The translations under genes were made by a program, and so were the position numbers. A DNA stretch of 6,564 bases from Fusobacteriaceae bacterium (GTDB lineage: Bacteria > Fusobacteriota > Fusobacteriia > Fusobacteriales > Fusobacteriaceae). Shown piece by piece: positions 1 to 5,881 of this stretch. Each line of letters starts with the position of its first letter. Within the stretch, counting starts at the first letter, position 1. The notes under the pieces are model-generated. The model worked only from the letters and a program-made list of their open reading frames with translations, did not search any database and was not told the origin of the DNA. The DNA lies in contig CAAFPW010000063.1 in NCBI GenBank assembly GCA_900764925.1, positions 1 through 6,564 on the forward strand. Reading direction: 5' to 3'.

Positions 1-436
1 CTACTGCTACCCTTTGTCTTTGTCCTCCTGACATCTCTTTTGGTTTTCTATCTAATAATTGAGTGATTTCAAGCTTTTCAGCAGCTTCTCTAACTCTTCT
101 GTCTATCTCATCTTTTGGTACTTTTGCCATTTTAAGTCCAAAAGCCATATTTTCATATACAGTCATATGAGGATATAGGGCATAGTTTTGGAAAACCATT
201 GCGATACCTCTGTCTTTTGGGGGAAGATCATTAACTAATTTATCCCCTATCCAGATTTCTCCACCTGAAATCTCTTCAAGACCAGCTATCATTCTAAGAG
301 TAGTAGATTTTGCACAACCAGAAGGGCCAACAAAAACCATAAACTCTCCATCTTTAATATCTAAATCTATTCCATGTACAGCTTTAAATCCATTAGGGTA
401 TTGCTTTTCAACTTTTTTTAATACTACTTCTGCCAT
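1..436 (-). CDS. Sugar ABC transporter ATP-binding protein (MalK/MsmX/UgpC type), 5' part only
   Basis: Partial gene; the minus-strand frame runs off the left edge after 145 codons of a family usually about 370 residues long. It should be the cytoplasmic ATPase that powers a carbohydrate importer. Visible in order: Walker A at residues 37-45 (GPSGCAKST), the Q-loop region QNYALYPHMTVYEN (83-96), and the ABC signature MSGGQRQR (135-142). Walker B, the H-loop and the C-terminal regulatory domain that separates MalK/MsmX/UgpC from other ATPases lie outside the window, so the subfamily call rests on N-terminal similarity. The second Walker A glycine (GxxGxGKS) is Ala42. The ATG at 434-436 is preceded by AGGAG (446-450), nine bases upstream. 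The gene lies 47 bases downstream of malR on the same strand, so co-transcription is likely. Position beside malR suggests maltodextrins as substrate, but shared multi-sugar ATPases of the MsmX kind look the same. Confidence 0.9.
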   Translation of the reverse strand, partial: MAEVVLKKVEKQYPNGFKAVHGIDLDIKDGEFMVFVGPSGCAKSTTLRMIAGLEEISGGEIWIGDKLVNDLPPKDRGIAMVFQNYALYPHMTVYENMAFGLKMAKVPKDEIDRRVREAAEKLEITQLLDRKPKEMSGGQRQRVAV

Positions 437-483
437 TATAAATTTCTCCTTAAAATAAGATATTTAATTATAGTATTTTAAAA

Positions 484-1506
484 TTATTTAATTTTTTTAC
501 AACTATCTCTCTCAATTATCATATGAGGAACAATTATCTTAGTTGAAATTAAATTCGAATTGTGTATATGTTTGATAATTTGGGCTGCCCCCTCCCAACC
601 AAGTTGATGAGTATTTATATCTATACAAGTAAGTTGAGGGTTTGTTAAAGTTGTTAATAGAGAATTGTTAAAAGTTATAATTGAAACATCTTCAGGGACT
701 TTTTTTCCAAGTGATGAGAGTATCTTTTCCAATGAAAGAGCTAATATATCATCTATTGTGATAACAGCAGTAGGAGAATTTTTACTTAAAAATAGTTCCT
801 CTATATCTTTTATATCTTTTTCTAAATTTAAATTTTTCTCTAGGCATAACTCTGGTTTAAACTTGATATTATTTTCAAGCAAAGATGTAATATATCCCGT
901 TTTTCTATCTTGAACAAATATTCTATTTCCATTGTTGTAGAGGAACAGGATATCACTATGTCCTGAGTTGATAAGAAAATCAGTAGCGTCCTTTCCAGCA
1001 ATAATATTATCATTATCTATGTAGATGGTACTATTGATATTTTTACTTGGTTTACCAATGATAGCATATAGATAATTGATCTTATTGAGGTATTCTATAA
1101 TAGGATCATTATCCTTAGAAAAAAGCAGTAGAAATCCATCAACTTTTCCACTTTTTATAACAGAGATAACACCATTCAAAAGTTCTTCCTCAGTATTACC
1201 AGAGATAATAGTATTCATATAATTATTTTCTGTACAGCACTGACATATTCCATGAATAACTTCTAAAAAGAAGCTATTTTGATAAAGTTTATTTTCAACA
1301 ACTGGGAGAACCACCCCAATAGTTTTAGAGTTTTTACTTACAAGATTACTCGCTTGAAAGTTTGGTTCATAACCAAGTTCTTTCATAGCTTTTCTTACTT
1401 TTTCTTTAGTTTTTTCACTGATAGCAGGGTGATTACTACAAGTTCTTGAAACTGTTGAAGTAGATACACCAGCTAACTTTGCTACATCCTTTATTGTAAT
1501 AGTCAT
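484..1506 (-). CDS. malR: LacI/GalR-family transcriptional regulator, MalR-like
   Basis: A 340-residue LacI-family regulator, normal length. The N-terminal helix-turn-helix spans about residues 4-25 (IKDVAKLAGVSTSTVSR), followed by the hinge around 48-57. The sugar-binding core starts near residue 62 (KTIGVVLP). Family hallmarks of the core are present: IIAGKDATDFLINSGH, TAVITIDDILA, GKKVPEDVSIITFNNS and NPQLTCIDIN. The VLP...LYQNSFF stretch after the hinge and the FNNSLL/LTCIDIN stretch resemble MalR of streptococci and clostridia, which represses maltose genes and is released by maltose. The substrate assignment therefore rests on resemblance plus the divergent maltose operon. Oddities: VSRTCSN replaces the common VSRVLNN, the hinge lacks the usual Arg before its Leu (QASNL), and there is a small cysteine group (Cys88, Cys90, Cys91). 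The ATG start has AGGAGA five bases upstream. It probably acts on the operators in 1507-1771, possibly including its own promoter. Confidence 0.88.
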   Translation of the reverse strand: MTITIKDVAKLAGVSTSTVSRTCSNHPAISEKTKEKVRKAMKELGYEPNFQASNLVSKNSKTIGVVLPVVENKLYQNSFFLEVIHGICQCCTENNYMNTIISGNTEEELLNGVISVIKSGKVDGFLLLFSKDNDPIIEYLNKINYLYAIIGKPSKNINSTIYIDNDNIIAGKDATDFLINSGHSDILFLYNNGNRIFVQDRKTGYITSLLENNIKFKPELCLEKNLNLEKDIKDIEELFLSKNSPTAVITIDDILALSLEKILSSLGKKVPEDVSIITFNNSLLTTLTNPQLTCIDINTHQLGWEGAAQIIKHIHNSNLISTKIIVPHMIIERDSCKKIK

Positions 1507-1511
1507 AGGAA

Positions 1512-1517
1512 TCTCCT
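1512..1517 (-). promoter_or_regulatory. Ribosome binding site of malR
   Basis: On the minus strand this reads AGGAGA, five bases before the ATG at 1504-1506. It supports the chosen malR start. Confidence 0.75.
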
Positions 1518-1542
1518 TAATAATAACCTTAAGATATACATA

Positions 1543-1571
1543 ATTTTACTAGTGAAATTGCAACAAGTCAA
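1543..1571 (-). promoter_or_regulatory. Predicted sigma-70-type promoter of malR and the ABC ATPase gene
   Basis: On the minus strand, TTGACT (1566-1571) and TAAAAT (1543-1548) are separated by exactly 17 bases. This puts the start point near 1536, about 30 bases before the malR ATG. A TTGCAA hexamer (1558-1563) sits inside the spacer and resembles the half-sites found elsewhere in this region. Both boxes match consensus closely, although AT-rich DNA produces chance matches. Confidence 0.65.
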
Positions 1572-1584
1572 TAAAAAAATAGAA

Positions 1585-1609
1585 TTTTTATGCAAAAGTT
1601 GCATAAAAA
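1585..1609. promoter_or_regulatory. 25-base inverted repeat, probable LacI-type operator
   Basis: Two perfect 11-base arms (TTTTTATGCAA at 1585-1595 and TTGCATAAAAA at 1599-1609) flank a 3-base centre, AAG. The TGCAA-N3-TTGCA core looks like a LacI-family operator with an odd-length centre. It lies upstream of the malR -35 (centre near -61 from the predicted malR start) and far upstream of the malT promoter (centre near -127). It could be an auxiliary MalR site, a site for another regulator such as a carbon catabolite protein, or a site used in DNA looping. As RNA it could form a hairpin, but no U-tract or gene end gives it a terminator role here. Confidence 0.6.
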
Positions 1610-1666
1610 AGTTAAAACTTAAAATATACTATCTTAATTATCCGTAAATTATGTAATAAAATAGTA

Positions 1667-1686
1667 ATTATTTTTTTGAAAAAAAC
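1667..1686 (+). promoter_or_regulatory. Likely UP element of the malT promoter
   Basis: With the start point placed at about 1724, positions -57 to -47 (1667-1677) read ATTATTTTTTT, fitting the known distal UP subsite pattern AWWWWWTTTTT at every position. Positions -46 to -38 (1678-1686) read GAAAAAAAC, close to the proximal pattern AAAAAARNR. Such A/T tracts bind the alpha C-terminal domain of RNA polymerase and raise promoter strength. The T7-G-A7 run (1671-1685) is also a perfect small dyad. Chance occurrence is plausible in DNA this AT-rich. Confidence 0.45.
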
Positions 1687-1688
1687 CA

Positions 1689-1717
1689 TTGATTTTTTAA
1701 AAAAACTATTATATAAT
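1689..1717 (+). promoter_or_regulatory. Predicted sigma-70-type promoter of the malT-mapP-malQ operon
   Basis: TTGATT (1689-1694) and a perfect TATAAT (1712-1717) are separated by 17 bases, giving a start point near 1724 and a leader of about 48 bases. It is followed at once by an operator-like palindrome, the usual arrangement for repression by a LacI-family protein. Confidence 0.72.
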
Positions 1718-1732
1718 AAAAACATATTAAAA

Positions 1733-1745
1733 CAAACGTTTGCAT
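1733..1745 (+). promoter_or_regulatory. LacI/MalR-type operator at the malT start point
   Basis: CAAACGTTTG (1733-1742) is a perfect 10-base palindrome with the central CG typical of LacI-family operators, and the right half extends to TTTGCAT. It covers about +10 to +19 of the predicted transcript, where bound repressor would block RNA polymerase. Known MalR sites in Gram-positive bacteria have a closely similar GCAAACGTTTGC-like core, so MalR is the natural candidate. A catabolite-control protein is an alternative, because cre sites share this core. Confidence 0.68.
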
Positions 1746-1762
1746 AAAATTGCAAAAAAGTG

Positions 1763-1769
1763 GGAGGAG
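1763..1769 (+). promoter_or_regulatory. Ribosome binding site that fixes the malT start
   Basis: GGAGGAG lies just before the ATG at 1772-1774. An in-frame GTG at 1760 would make this Shine-Dalgarno part of the coding sequence (Gly-Gly-Glu), so the ATG is chosen and the protein is 548 residues, not 552. A TTGCAA hexamer at 1750-1755 lies just upstream and may be an extra operator half-site. Confidence 0.8.
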
Positions 1770-1771
1770 AA

Positions 1772-3418
1772 ATGGAAAAGAAAAAATTTTTAAACTTTGA
1801 TTTTCTACAAAAATTAGGAAAAGTTCTAATGGTAGTAATAGCAGTTATGCCAGCAGCAGGACTTATGATAAGCTTGGGAAAATTAGTACAGATGTCTGGT
1901 GGAGATTTAGCTTTTATGCTACGTGTAGGTGGAATTATGGAAAGCATAGGATGGGGGATCATTACAAATCTTCATATTCTATTTGCAGTAGCTATTGGAG
2001 GTTCTTGGGCTAAAGAGAGAGCGGGAGGAGCTTTTGCATCAGTTATTGCATTCATTTTAATAAATGTAATTACAGGAGCAATATTTGGAGTAAATGGAAG
2101 TATGCTTGGAAATCCTGAAGCTGTAACATACACACTATTTGGAAGAGAGATACCAGTATCAGGATATTTCACTTCAGTATTGGGAGCTCCAGCATTAAAT
2201 ATGGGAGTATTTGTAGGTATAATATCTGGATTCTTAGGTGGAACAATTTATAATAAATATTATAATTACAGAAAATTACCAGCTGCATTGGAATTTTTTA
2301 ATGGAAAAAGATTTGTACCAATGGTTGTAATATTCTGGTCAGTAATAGTATCAGTAGTTTTATCTCTAATTTGGCCAATGGTACAAACAGGAATAAATAA
2401 CTTTGGAATATGGATAGCTAACTCTTCAGAAACATCACCACTATTAGCTCCATTTGTATTTGGTACATTAGAGCGTCTACTTATTCCTTTTGGGTTACAC
2501 CATATGTTAACTATTCCTATAAACTATACAGCTTTTGGTGGAACATATACAATATTAACTGGTGCAAATGCAGGGGCACAAGTGTTTGGGCAAGACCCAC
2601 TATGGCTAGCATGGGTAACAGATTTAATGAATTTAAAATCTGCAGGAGATATGGTAACTTATAACAATCTACTTACAACAATAACACCAGCTCGTTTCAA
2701 AGTTGGACAAATGATAGGAGCAACAGGATTACTAATAGGAATTGCTATAGCTATCTATAAGAATACTGATGAAGATAAGAAACCAAAATATAAATCAATG
2801 TTTATATCAACTATAGCAGCTGTACTATTAACAGGGGTTACTGAGCCATTAGAATTTATGTTTATGTTTGCTGCTTTACCATTATATGTAGTTTATTCAG
2901 TATTACAAGGTTTGGCTTTTGCGTCAGCAGGTATTGTGGATTTACGTTTACACTCTTTTGGAAACTTAGAATTTTTAACAAGAATGCCTATGTCAATAAA
3001 AGCTGGACTAATGGGAGATATAATAAATTTTGTTATCTGTGTAATTGTATTTTTAGTAGTAGGTTATTTAGTGGCAAACTTTATGATTAAAAAGTTCAAC
3101 TATGCAACTGTTGGAAGATTAGGAAATTATATTGATGAAGAGAAAGAGGAAGAAACAAACTCAACAGCTAAAGAAGTTGATGGAAATACACAAGCTAGTA
3201 GAGTCATAGAACTTTTAGGTGGAAAAGATAATATAGTTGACGTAGATGCTTGTATGACAAGACTTCGTGTAACTGTAAAAGATGAAACAAAAGTAGCAGA
3301 TTTAGAAGCTTGGAAAAAAGAGGGAGCGTTAGGGCTTATGAAAAAAGGTAATGGAATACAAGCTGTATATGGTCCTAAAGCTGATGTTTTAAAGAGTGAT
3401 ATTTTAGATATTCTATAA
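1772..3418 (+). CDS. malT: Maltose/glucose-type PTS permease, fused EIIC-EIIB (MalT/MalX family)
   Basis: A 548-residue inner-membrane sugar transporter of the phosphotransferase system, glucose superfamily. Residues 1 to about 445 are the polytopic EIIC domain: hydrophobic segments near 16-36, 62-80, 88-106, 141-160, 182-205, 311-330, 343-380 and 416-440, with the signature GVTEPLEF at 355-362. Arg235, His243 and Glu358 appear to match the sugar-contacting residues described in the Bacillus cereus maltose transporter MalT. A charged linker (454-475) leads to EIIB, whose phosphorylated cysteine is Cys494 in VDACMTRLRV. No EIIA domain follows, so phosphate must come from a separate glucose-type EIIA. 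The sequence resembles streptococcal and Bacillus MalT more than E. coli MalX; the symbol means the permease, not the E. coli activator. The likely product is maltose 6'-phosphate delivered to the cytoplasm, which fits the phosphatase gene 19 bases downstream. Glucose or another alpha-glucoside remains possible. Confidence 0.9.
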   Translation: MEKKKFLNFDFLQKLGKVLMVVIAVMPAAGLMISLGKLVQMSGGDLAFMLRVGGIMESIGWGIITNLHILFAVAIGGSWAKERAGGAFASVIAFILINVITGAIFGVNGSMLGNPEAVTYTLFGREIPVSGYFTSVLGAPALNMGVFVGIISGFLGGTIYNKYYNYRKLPAALEFFNGKRFVPMVVIFWSVIVSVVLSLIWPMVQTGINNFGIWIANSSETSPLLAPFVFGTLERLLIPFGLHHMLTIPINYTAFGGTYTILTGANAGAQVFGQDPLWLAWVTDLMNLKSAGDMVTYNNLLTTITPARFKVGQMIGATGLLIGIAIAIYKNTDEDKKPKYKSMFISTIAAVLLTGVTEPLEFMFMFAALPLYVVYSVLQGLAFASAGIVDLRLHSFGNLEFLTRMPMSIKAGLMGDIINFVICVIVFLVVGYLVANFMIKKFNYATVGRLGNYIDEEKEEETNSTAKEVDGNTQASRVIELLGGKDNIVDVDACMTRLRVTVKDETKVADLEAWKKEGALGLMKKGNGIQAVYGPKADVLKSDILDIL

Positions 3419-3437
3419 AAAAAGAGAGGGATGTCAA

Positions 3438-4268
3438 ATGAAATTATTAACTTGTAATACTCATAGTATTGTGGAAAAGGATTATGAAGAGAAATTATCA
3501 TATTTTAATAAATGGTTAGCAAAAGAGGAGTATGACATAGTTGCTCTACAAGAGGTAAATCAAACTCATGAGAGTAAAAAAATTAATATTGATGGGTTAA
3601 AGGGATATGTACCAAGTGGAGAGGGAATTATAATCAGAGAAGATAACCATATAATGAGAGTAGTCAACTCTTTACAAGCTCAAGGAAAAGAGTATTATTG
3701 GACATGGACGCCAATAAAGTTGGGATATGGAAAATATGATGAGGGAATAGGAATAATTTCTAAACATAAGCCAAAAGAGATAAGAGAATTTTATTTGACA
3801 AAAAGTAAAAGTTACACTAACTGGAAAGTCAGAAAAGTAATAGGGATAAAAGTTGAAATAGAGGGAAAAGAGAGATGGTTTTTCTCAGTTCATACTGGTT
3901 GGTGGGATGATGATGAGGAAAATTTTAAAGATCAATTGAGAAAATTAAATAGAGAGCTCAGTTTTGTTGATGAAGATATATATTTGATGGGGGATTTTAA
4001 TAATCCCTATCAAATTGAAAATGAAGGGTATGATGAAATTTTAAACTCAGGTTGGTATGACACCTATGATTTAGCTGAAGAGAAAGACGATGGAATAACA
4101 GTTTCAGGGTTGATAGATGGTTGGAAAGAGAATAAGAATCTAAAAGAGATGAGAATAGATTTTATATTTAAAACAAACAATGAAAAAGTAAAAAGATCAA
4201 GAGTGATATTCAATGGTAAAGTTGGGGAAATAGTTTCAGACCACTTTGCTGTTGAGGTAGAGGAGTAA
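3438..4268 (+). CDS. mapP: EEP-superfamily phosphatase, probable maltose 6'-phosphate phosphatase MapP
   Basis: A 276-residue cytoplasmic protein with the complete endonuclease/exonuclease/phosphatase fold signature: Asn7 (TCNTHS), Glu39 (ALQEV), the YDEGIGIIS strand (100-108), His152 (SVHTGWW), Asp186 and Asn188 (MGDFNN), Asp241 (RIDFIF), and Asp268-His269 (VSDHFAV). These are the metal-binding and catalytic positions, so it should be an active phosphoesterase. No signal peptide is seen. Enterococcus faecalis MapP, which removes phosphate from maltose 6'-phosphate made by the PTS, is a protein of this kind encoded with the maltose permease; the RgfB-like EEP group is the same family. Placement between a maltose-type EIICB and malQ strongly favours this role over DNA repair. 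The ATG at 3438 has GAGAGGG (3424-3430) at good spacing; an earlier ATG at 3431 is out of frame and closes quickly. The exact substrate is inferred. Confidence 0.82.
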   Translation: MKLLTCNTHSIVEKDYEEKLSYFNKWLAKEEYDIVALQEVNQTHESKKINIDGLKGYVPSGEGIIIREDNHIMRVVNSLQAQGKEYYWTWTPIKLGYGKYDEGIGIISKHKPKEIREFYLTKSKSYTNWKVRKVIGIKVEIEGKERWFFSVHTGWWDDDEENFKDQLRKLNRELSFVDEDIYLMGDFNNPYQIENEGYDEILNSGWYDTYDLAEEKDDGITVSGLIDGWKENKNLKEMRIDFIFKTNNEKVKRSRVIFNGKVGEIVSDHFAVEVEE

Positions 4269-4280
4269 AGGAGTAACAAA

Positions 4281-5774
4281 ATGGGAAAAATAACAAAAAG
4301 AGGAAGTGGAGTATTACTGCATATATCTTCCCTTCCTTCGAATTATGGGATAGGAACTTTTGGAGAAGAGGCATATAAATTTGTAGATTTTTTAAAAAGA
4401 TCAGGTCAAACTTATTGGCAAATATTACCACTTGGGCAAACAAGTTATGGAGATTCTCCATATCAGTCATTTTCTATTAATGCTGGGAATCCATATTTTA
4501 TAGATTTAGATATTCTTTCTAGTGAAGGACTTTTAGAAAAAGATGAATATGTAAACTTAAACTGGGGAGCAGAATTTACAAAAATAGATTATGAACTTAT
4601 GTATAATACAAGATATGTAGTTCTAGAAAAAGCTTTTAAAAAATTTGATCAGTCTGAAAAAGAGTATTTAAAATTTTTAGAAGATGAAAAGGATTGGATA
4701 GAAGATTATACAATTTTCATGGCAATAAAAAAGGAAAATAATGATCATTCTTGGGAAGAGTGGGATGAAAAATTTAGAAAAAGAGATAAGAAAACTTTAA
4801 AGAAATTTATTGAAGAAAATAGAGAGAAGATAGAGTTTTGGAAATTTCTACAATATAAATTTTATCAACAATGGAGAAATTTAAAGGAATACGCTAATAA
4901 CAGTGGTATAAAAATAATAGGAGATATTCCTATCTATGTAGCTTATGACAGTGTTGATGTATGGAAAAATCCAGAGTATTTTCAATTAGATGAAAATCTT
5001 AATATGACAGCAGTAGCTGGATGTCCACCAGATGCTTTTTCTGCAACAGGACAGTTATGGGGAAATCCACTATATAACTGGGAATATATGGAGAAGACAA
5101 AATATAAGTGGTGGATAAAAAGATTGGAAGTGGCAACAACTCTTTATGACGTTGTAAGAGTGGATCATTTTAGAGGTTTTGAGAGTTATTACTCTATCCT
5201 TGCTGGAGAAAAAACAGCTATGAATGGAGAGTGGAAAAAGGGACCTGGAATGAAACTTTTCAAACAAGTAAAAAAAGAGTTAGGAGATCTAAACCTAATA
5301 GCAGAGGATTTAGGATATTTAACAGAAGAGGTAATGGAGCTATTAAGAGAGAGTGGCTATCCAGGAATGAAACTTATGCAATTTGCTTTTGATTCAAGAG
5401 AGGGAGGAGACTACTTACCTCATAATTATACTAAAAATAGTATAGCCTATATAGGAACTCACGATAATGATACTGCTCTAGGGTGGATATTATCAGCAGA
5501 TAGTAATGATATAGAGTATATGAGAAAGTATCTAGATATCTATACTTACAATGATAAGGACACAGTATGGAAAATGATTTGTAGAACTATGGCAGTAGTA
5601 AGTGATACTGTTATTATTCAGATGCAAGATTACTTAGGATTAGGAAATGAAGCAAGAACTAATATACCTTCAACATTGGGAGGAAACTGGTGTTGGAGAA
5701 TGGAAAAGAATGTTATTGATGAAAGATTGATTCAAAGCATGTTACATATAACAGGATTATATAAGAGAATGTAA
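4281..5774 (+). CDS. malQ: 4-alpha-glucanotransferase (amylomaltase), GH77
   Basis: A 497-residue cytoplasmic amylomaltase, the usual length for the short bacterial GH77 type. It moves glucan segments between maltodextrins, releasing glucose from maltose or maltotriose and building longer chains. The three catalytic carboxylates are visible: nucleophile Asp295 in RVDHFRGF, acid/base Glu342 in LIAEDLG, and stabiliser Asp395 in GTHDND, almost the same numbering as Thermus amylomaltase. Other hallmarks are the N-terminal GVLLHISSLPS (10-20), QILPLGQTSYGDSPYQ (47-62), GDIPIYVA (214-221), GCPPDAFSATGQLWGNPLY (247-265) and GNEARTNIPST (455-465). The Shine-Dalgarno AAGGAG (4268-4273) begins on the last base of the mapP stop codon and leaves seven bases to the ATG, so translation is probably coupled. 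In this operon it is the only enzyme seen that can act on the free maltose MapP would release. Confidence 0.97.
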   Translation: MGKITKRGSGVLLHISSLPSNYGIGTFGEEAYKFVDFLKRSGQTYWQILPLGQTSYGDSPYQSFSINAGNPYFIDLDILSSEGLLEKDEYVNLNWGAEFTKIDYELMYNTRYVVLEKAFKKFDQSEKEYLKFLEDEKDWIEDYTIFMAIKKENNDHSWEEWDEKFRKRDKKTLKKFIEENREKIEFWKFLQYKFYQQWRNLKEYANNSGIKIIGDIPIYVAYDSVDVWKNPEYFQLDENLNMTAVAGCPPDAFSATGQLWGNPLYNWEYMEKTKYKWWIKRLEVATTLYDVVRVDHFRGFESYYSILAGEKTAMNGEWKKGPGMKLFKQVKKELGDLNLIAEDLGYLTEEVMELLRESGYPGMKLMQFAFDSREGGDYLPHNYTKNSIAYIGTHDNDTALGWILSADSNDIEYMRKYLDIYTYNDKDTVWKMICRTMAVVSDTVIIQMQDYLGLGNEARTNIPSTLGGNWCWRMEKNVIDERLIQSMLHITGLYKRM

Positions 5775-5860
5775 TAAAGGGTGGAGATCATGCCTCAGCT
5801 TGGTTAGAAGCACATAGAACAACAGATTTATGGAAATGGATGTTATCAAATAAAAAATAA
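5765..5860 (+). pseudogene. 3' remnant of an alpha/beta-hydrolase (esterase/peptidase-like) gene
   Basis: Overlapping the malQ end in another frame, an open stretch (stop codon 5762-5764 upstream, TAA at 5858-5860) encodes GGDHASAWLEAH followed by DLWKWMLSNKK. A GG-x-H-x-x-W motif, a short helix and an L-x-x-W-(L/M)-x-(S/x)-x-K/R ending is the typical C-terminus of COG4099-like predicted esterases/peptidases, where the His is catalytic. There is no start codon with a ribosome site and no room for the roughly 200 missing upstream residues. I read it as the tail of a gene deleted between malQ and the DUF1349 gene. The match is from memory of the family and short, so chance is possible. The only ATG with a Shine-Dalgarno-like GGTGGAG here (5790) opens a five-codon frame in a different phase. 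Confidence 0.55.
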
Positions 5861-5868
5861 AGGTTGCT

Positions 5869-5875
5869 AGAGGTG
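5869..5875 (+). promoter_or_regulatory. Ribosome binding site that fixes the DUF1349 gene start
   Basis: AGAGGTG lies six bases before the ATG at 5882-5884. The upstream in-frame TTG (5864) has no such site before it, and starting there would put this one inside the coding sequence, so the ATG is preferred. Confidence 0.6.
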
Positions 5876-5881
5876 TTGAGA

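Larger units (their letters stand above)
1599..1749 (+). repeat. Direct repeat TTGCATAAAA at both ends of this interval
   Basis: The ten bases TTGCATAAAA occur at 1599-1608 (right arm of the 25-base inverted repeat) and again at 1740-1749 (right half of the operator near the malT start point). Only the two ends are repeated; the interval between them holds the malT promoter. A shared half-site on both sides of the promoter suggests that one regulator recognises both places. Confidence 0.55.

Noticed and set aside
467..472. TATAAT on the minus strand between malR and the ABC ATPase gene
   Set aside because: No acceptable -35 box lies 16-18 bases upstream and there is no extended -10 TG; a chance match in AT-rich DNA is likelier.
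665..913. Plus-strand open frame of 82 codons inside malR
   Set aside because: It is antisense to a clear gene, has no ribosome site I can see, and its translation resembles no family I recognise.
1599..1630. Second rightward promoter, TTGCAT with TATACT
   Set aside because: The spacer is 20 bases, too long; the TTGCAT is better explained as part of the inverted repeat.
1760..1771. GTG start four codons upstream for the PTS permease
   Set aside because: The extra codons are the Shine-Dalgarno sequence itself, and no other ribosome site precedes the GTG.
1612..1962. Minus-strand open frame of 116 codons across the malT start
   Set aside because: It overlaps the malT promoter and the conserved permease N-terminus; low-complexity translation typical of antisense AT-rich DNA.
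3127..3501. Minus-strand open frame of 124 codons across the malT-mapP junction
   Set aside because: It is antisense to the EIIB domain and the MapP N-terminus, both well conserved; no promoter or ribosome site is evident.
5790..5807. Tiny open frame starting ATGCCTCAG after a GGTGGAG
   Set aside because: It ends after five codons and is out of phase with the hydrolase-like remnant; no sign of a leader peptide role.
5864..5881. TTG start six codons upstream for the DUF1349 gene
   Set aside because: The AGAGGTG site inside these codons is correctly spaced for the ATG at 5882; nothing comparable precedes the TTG.
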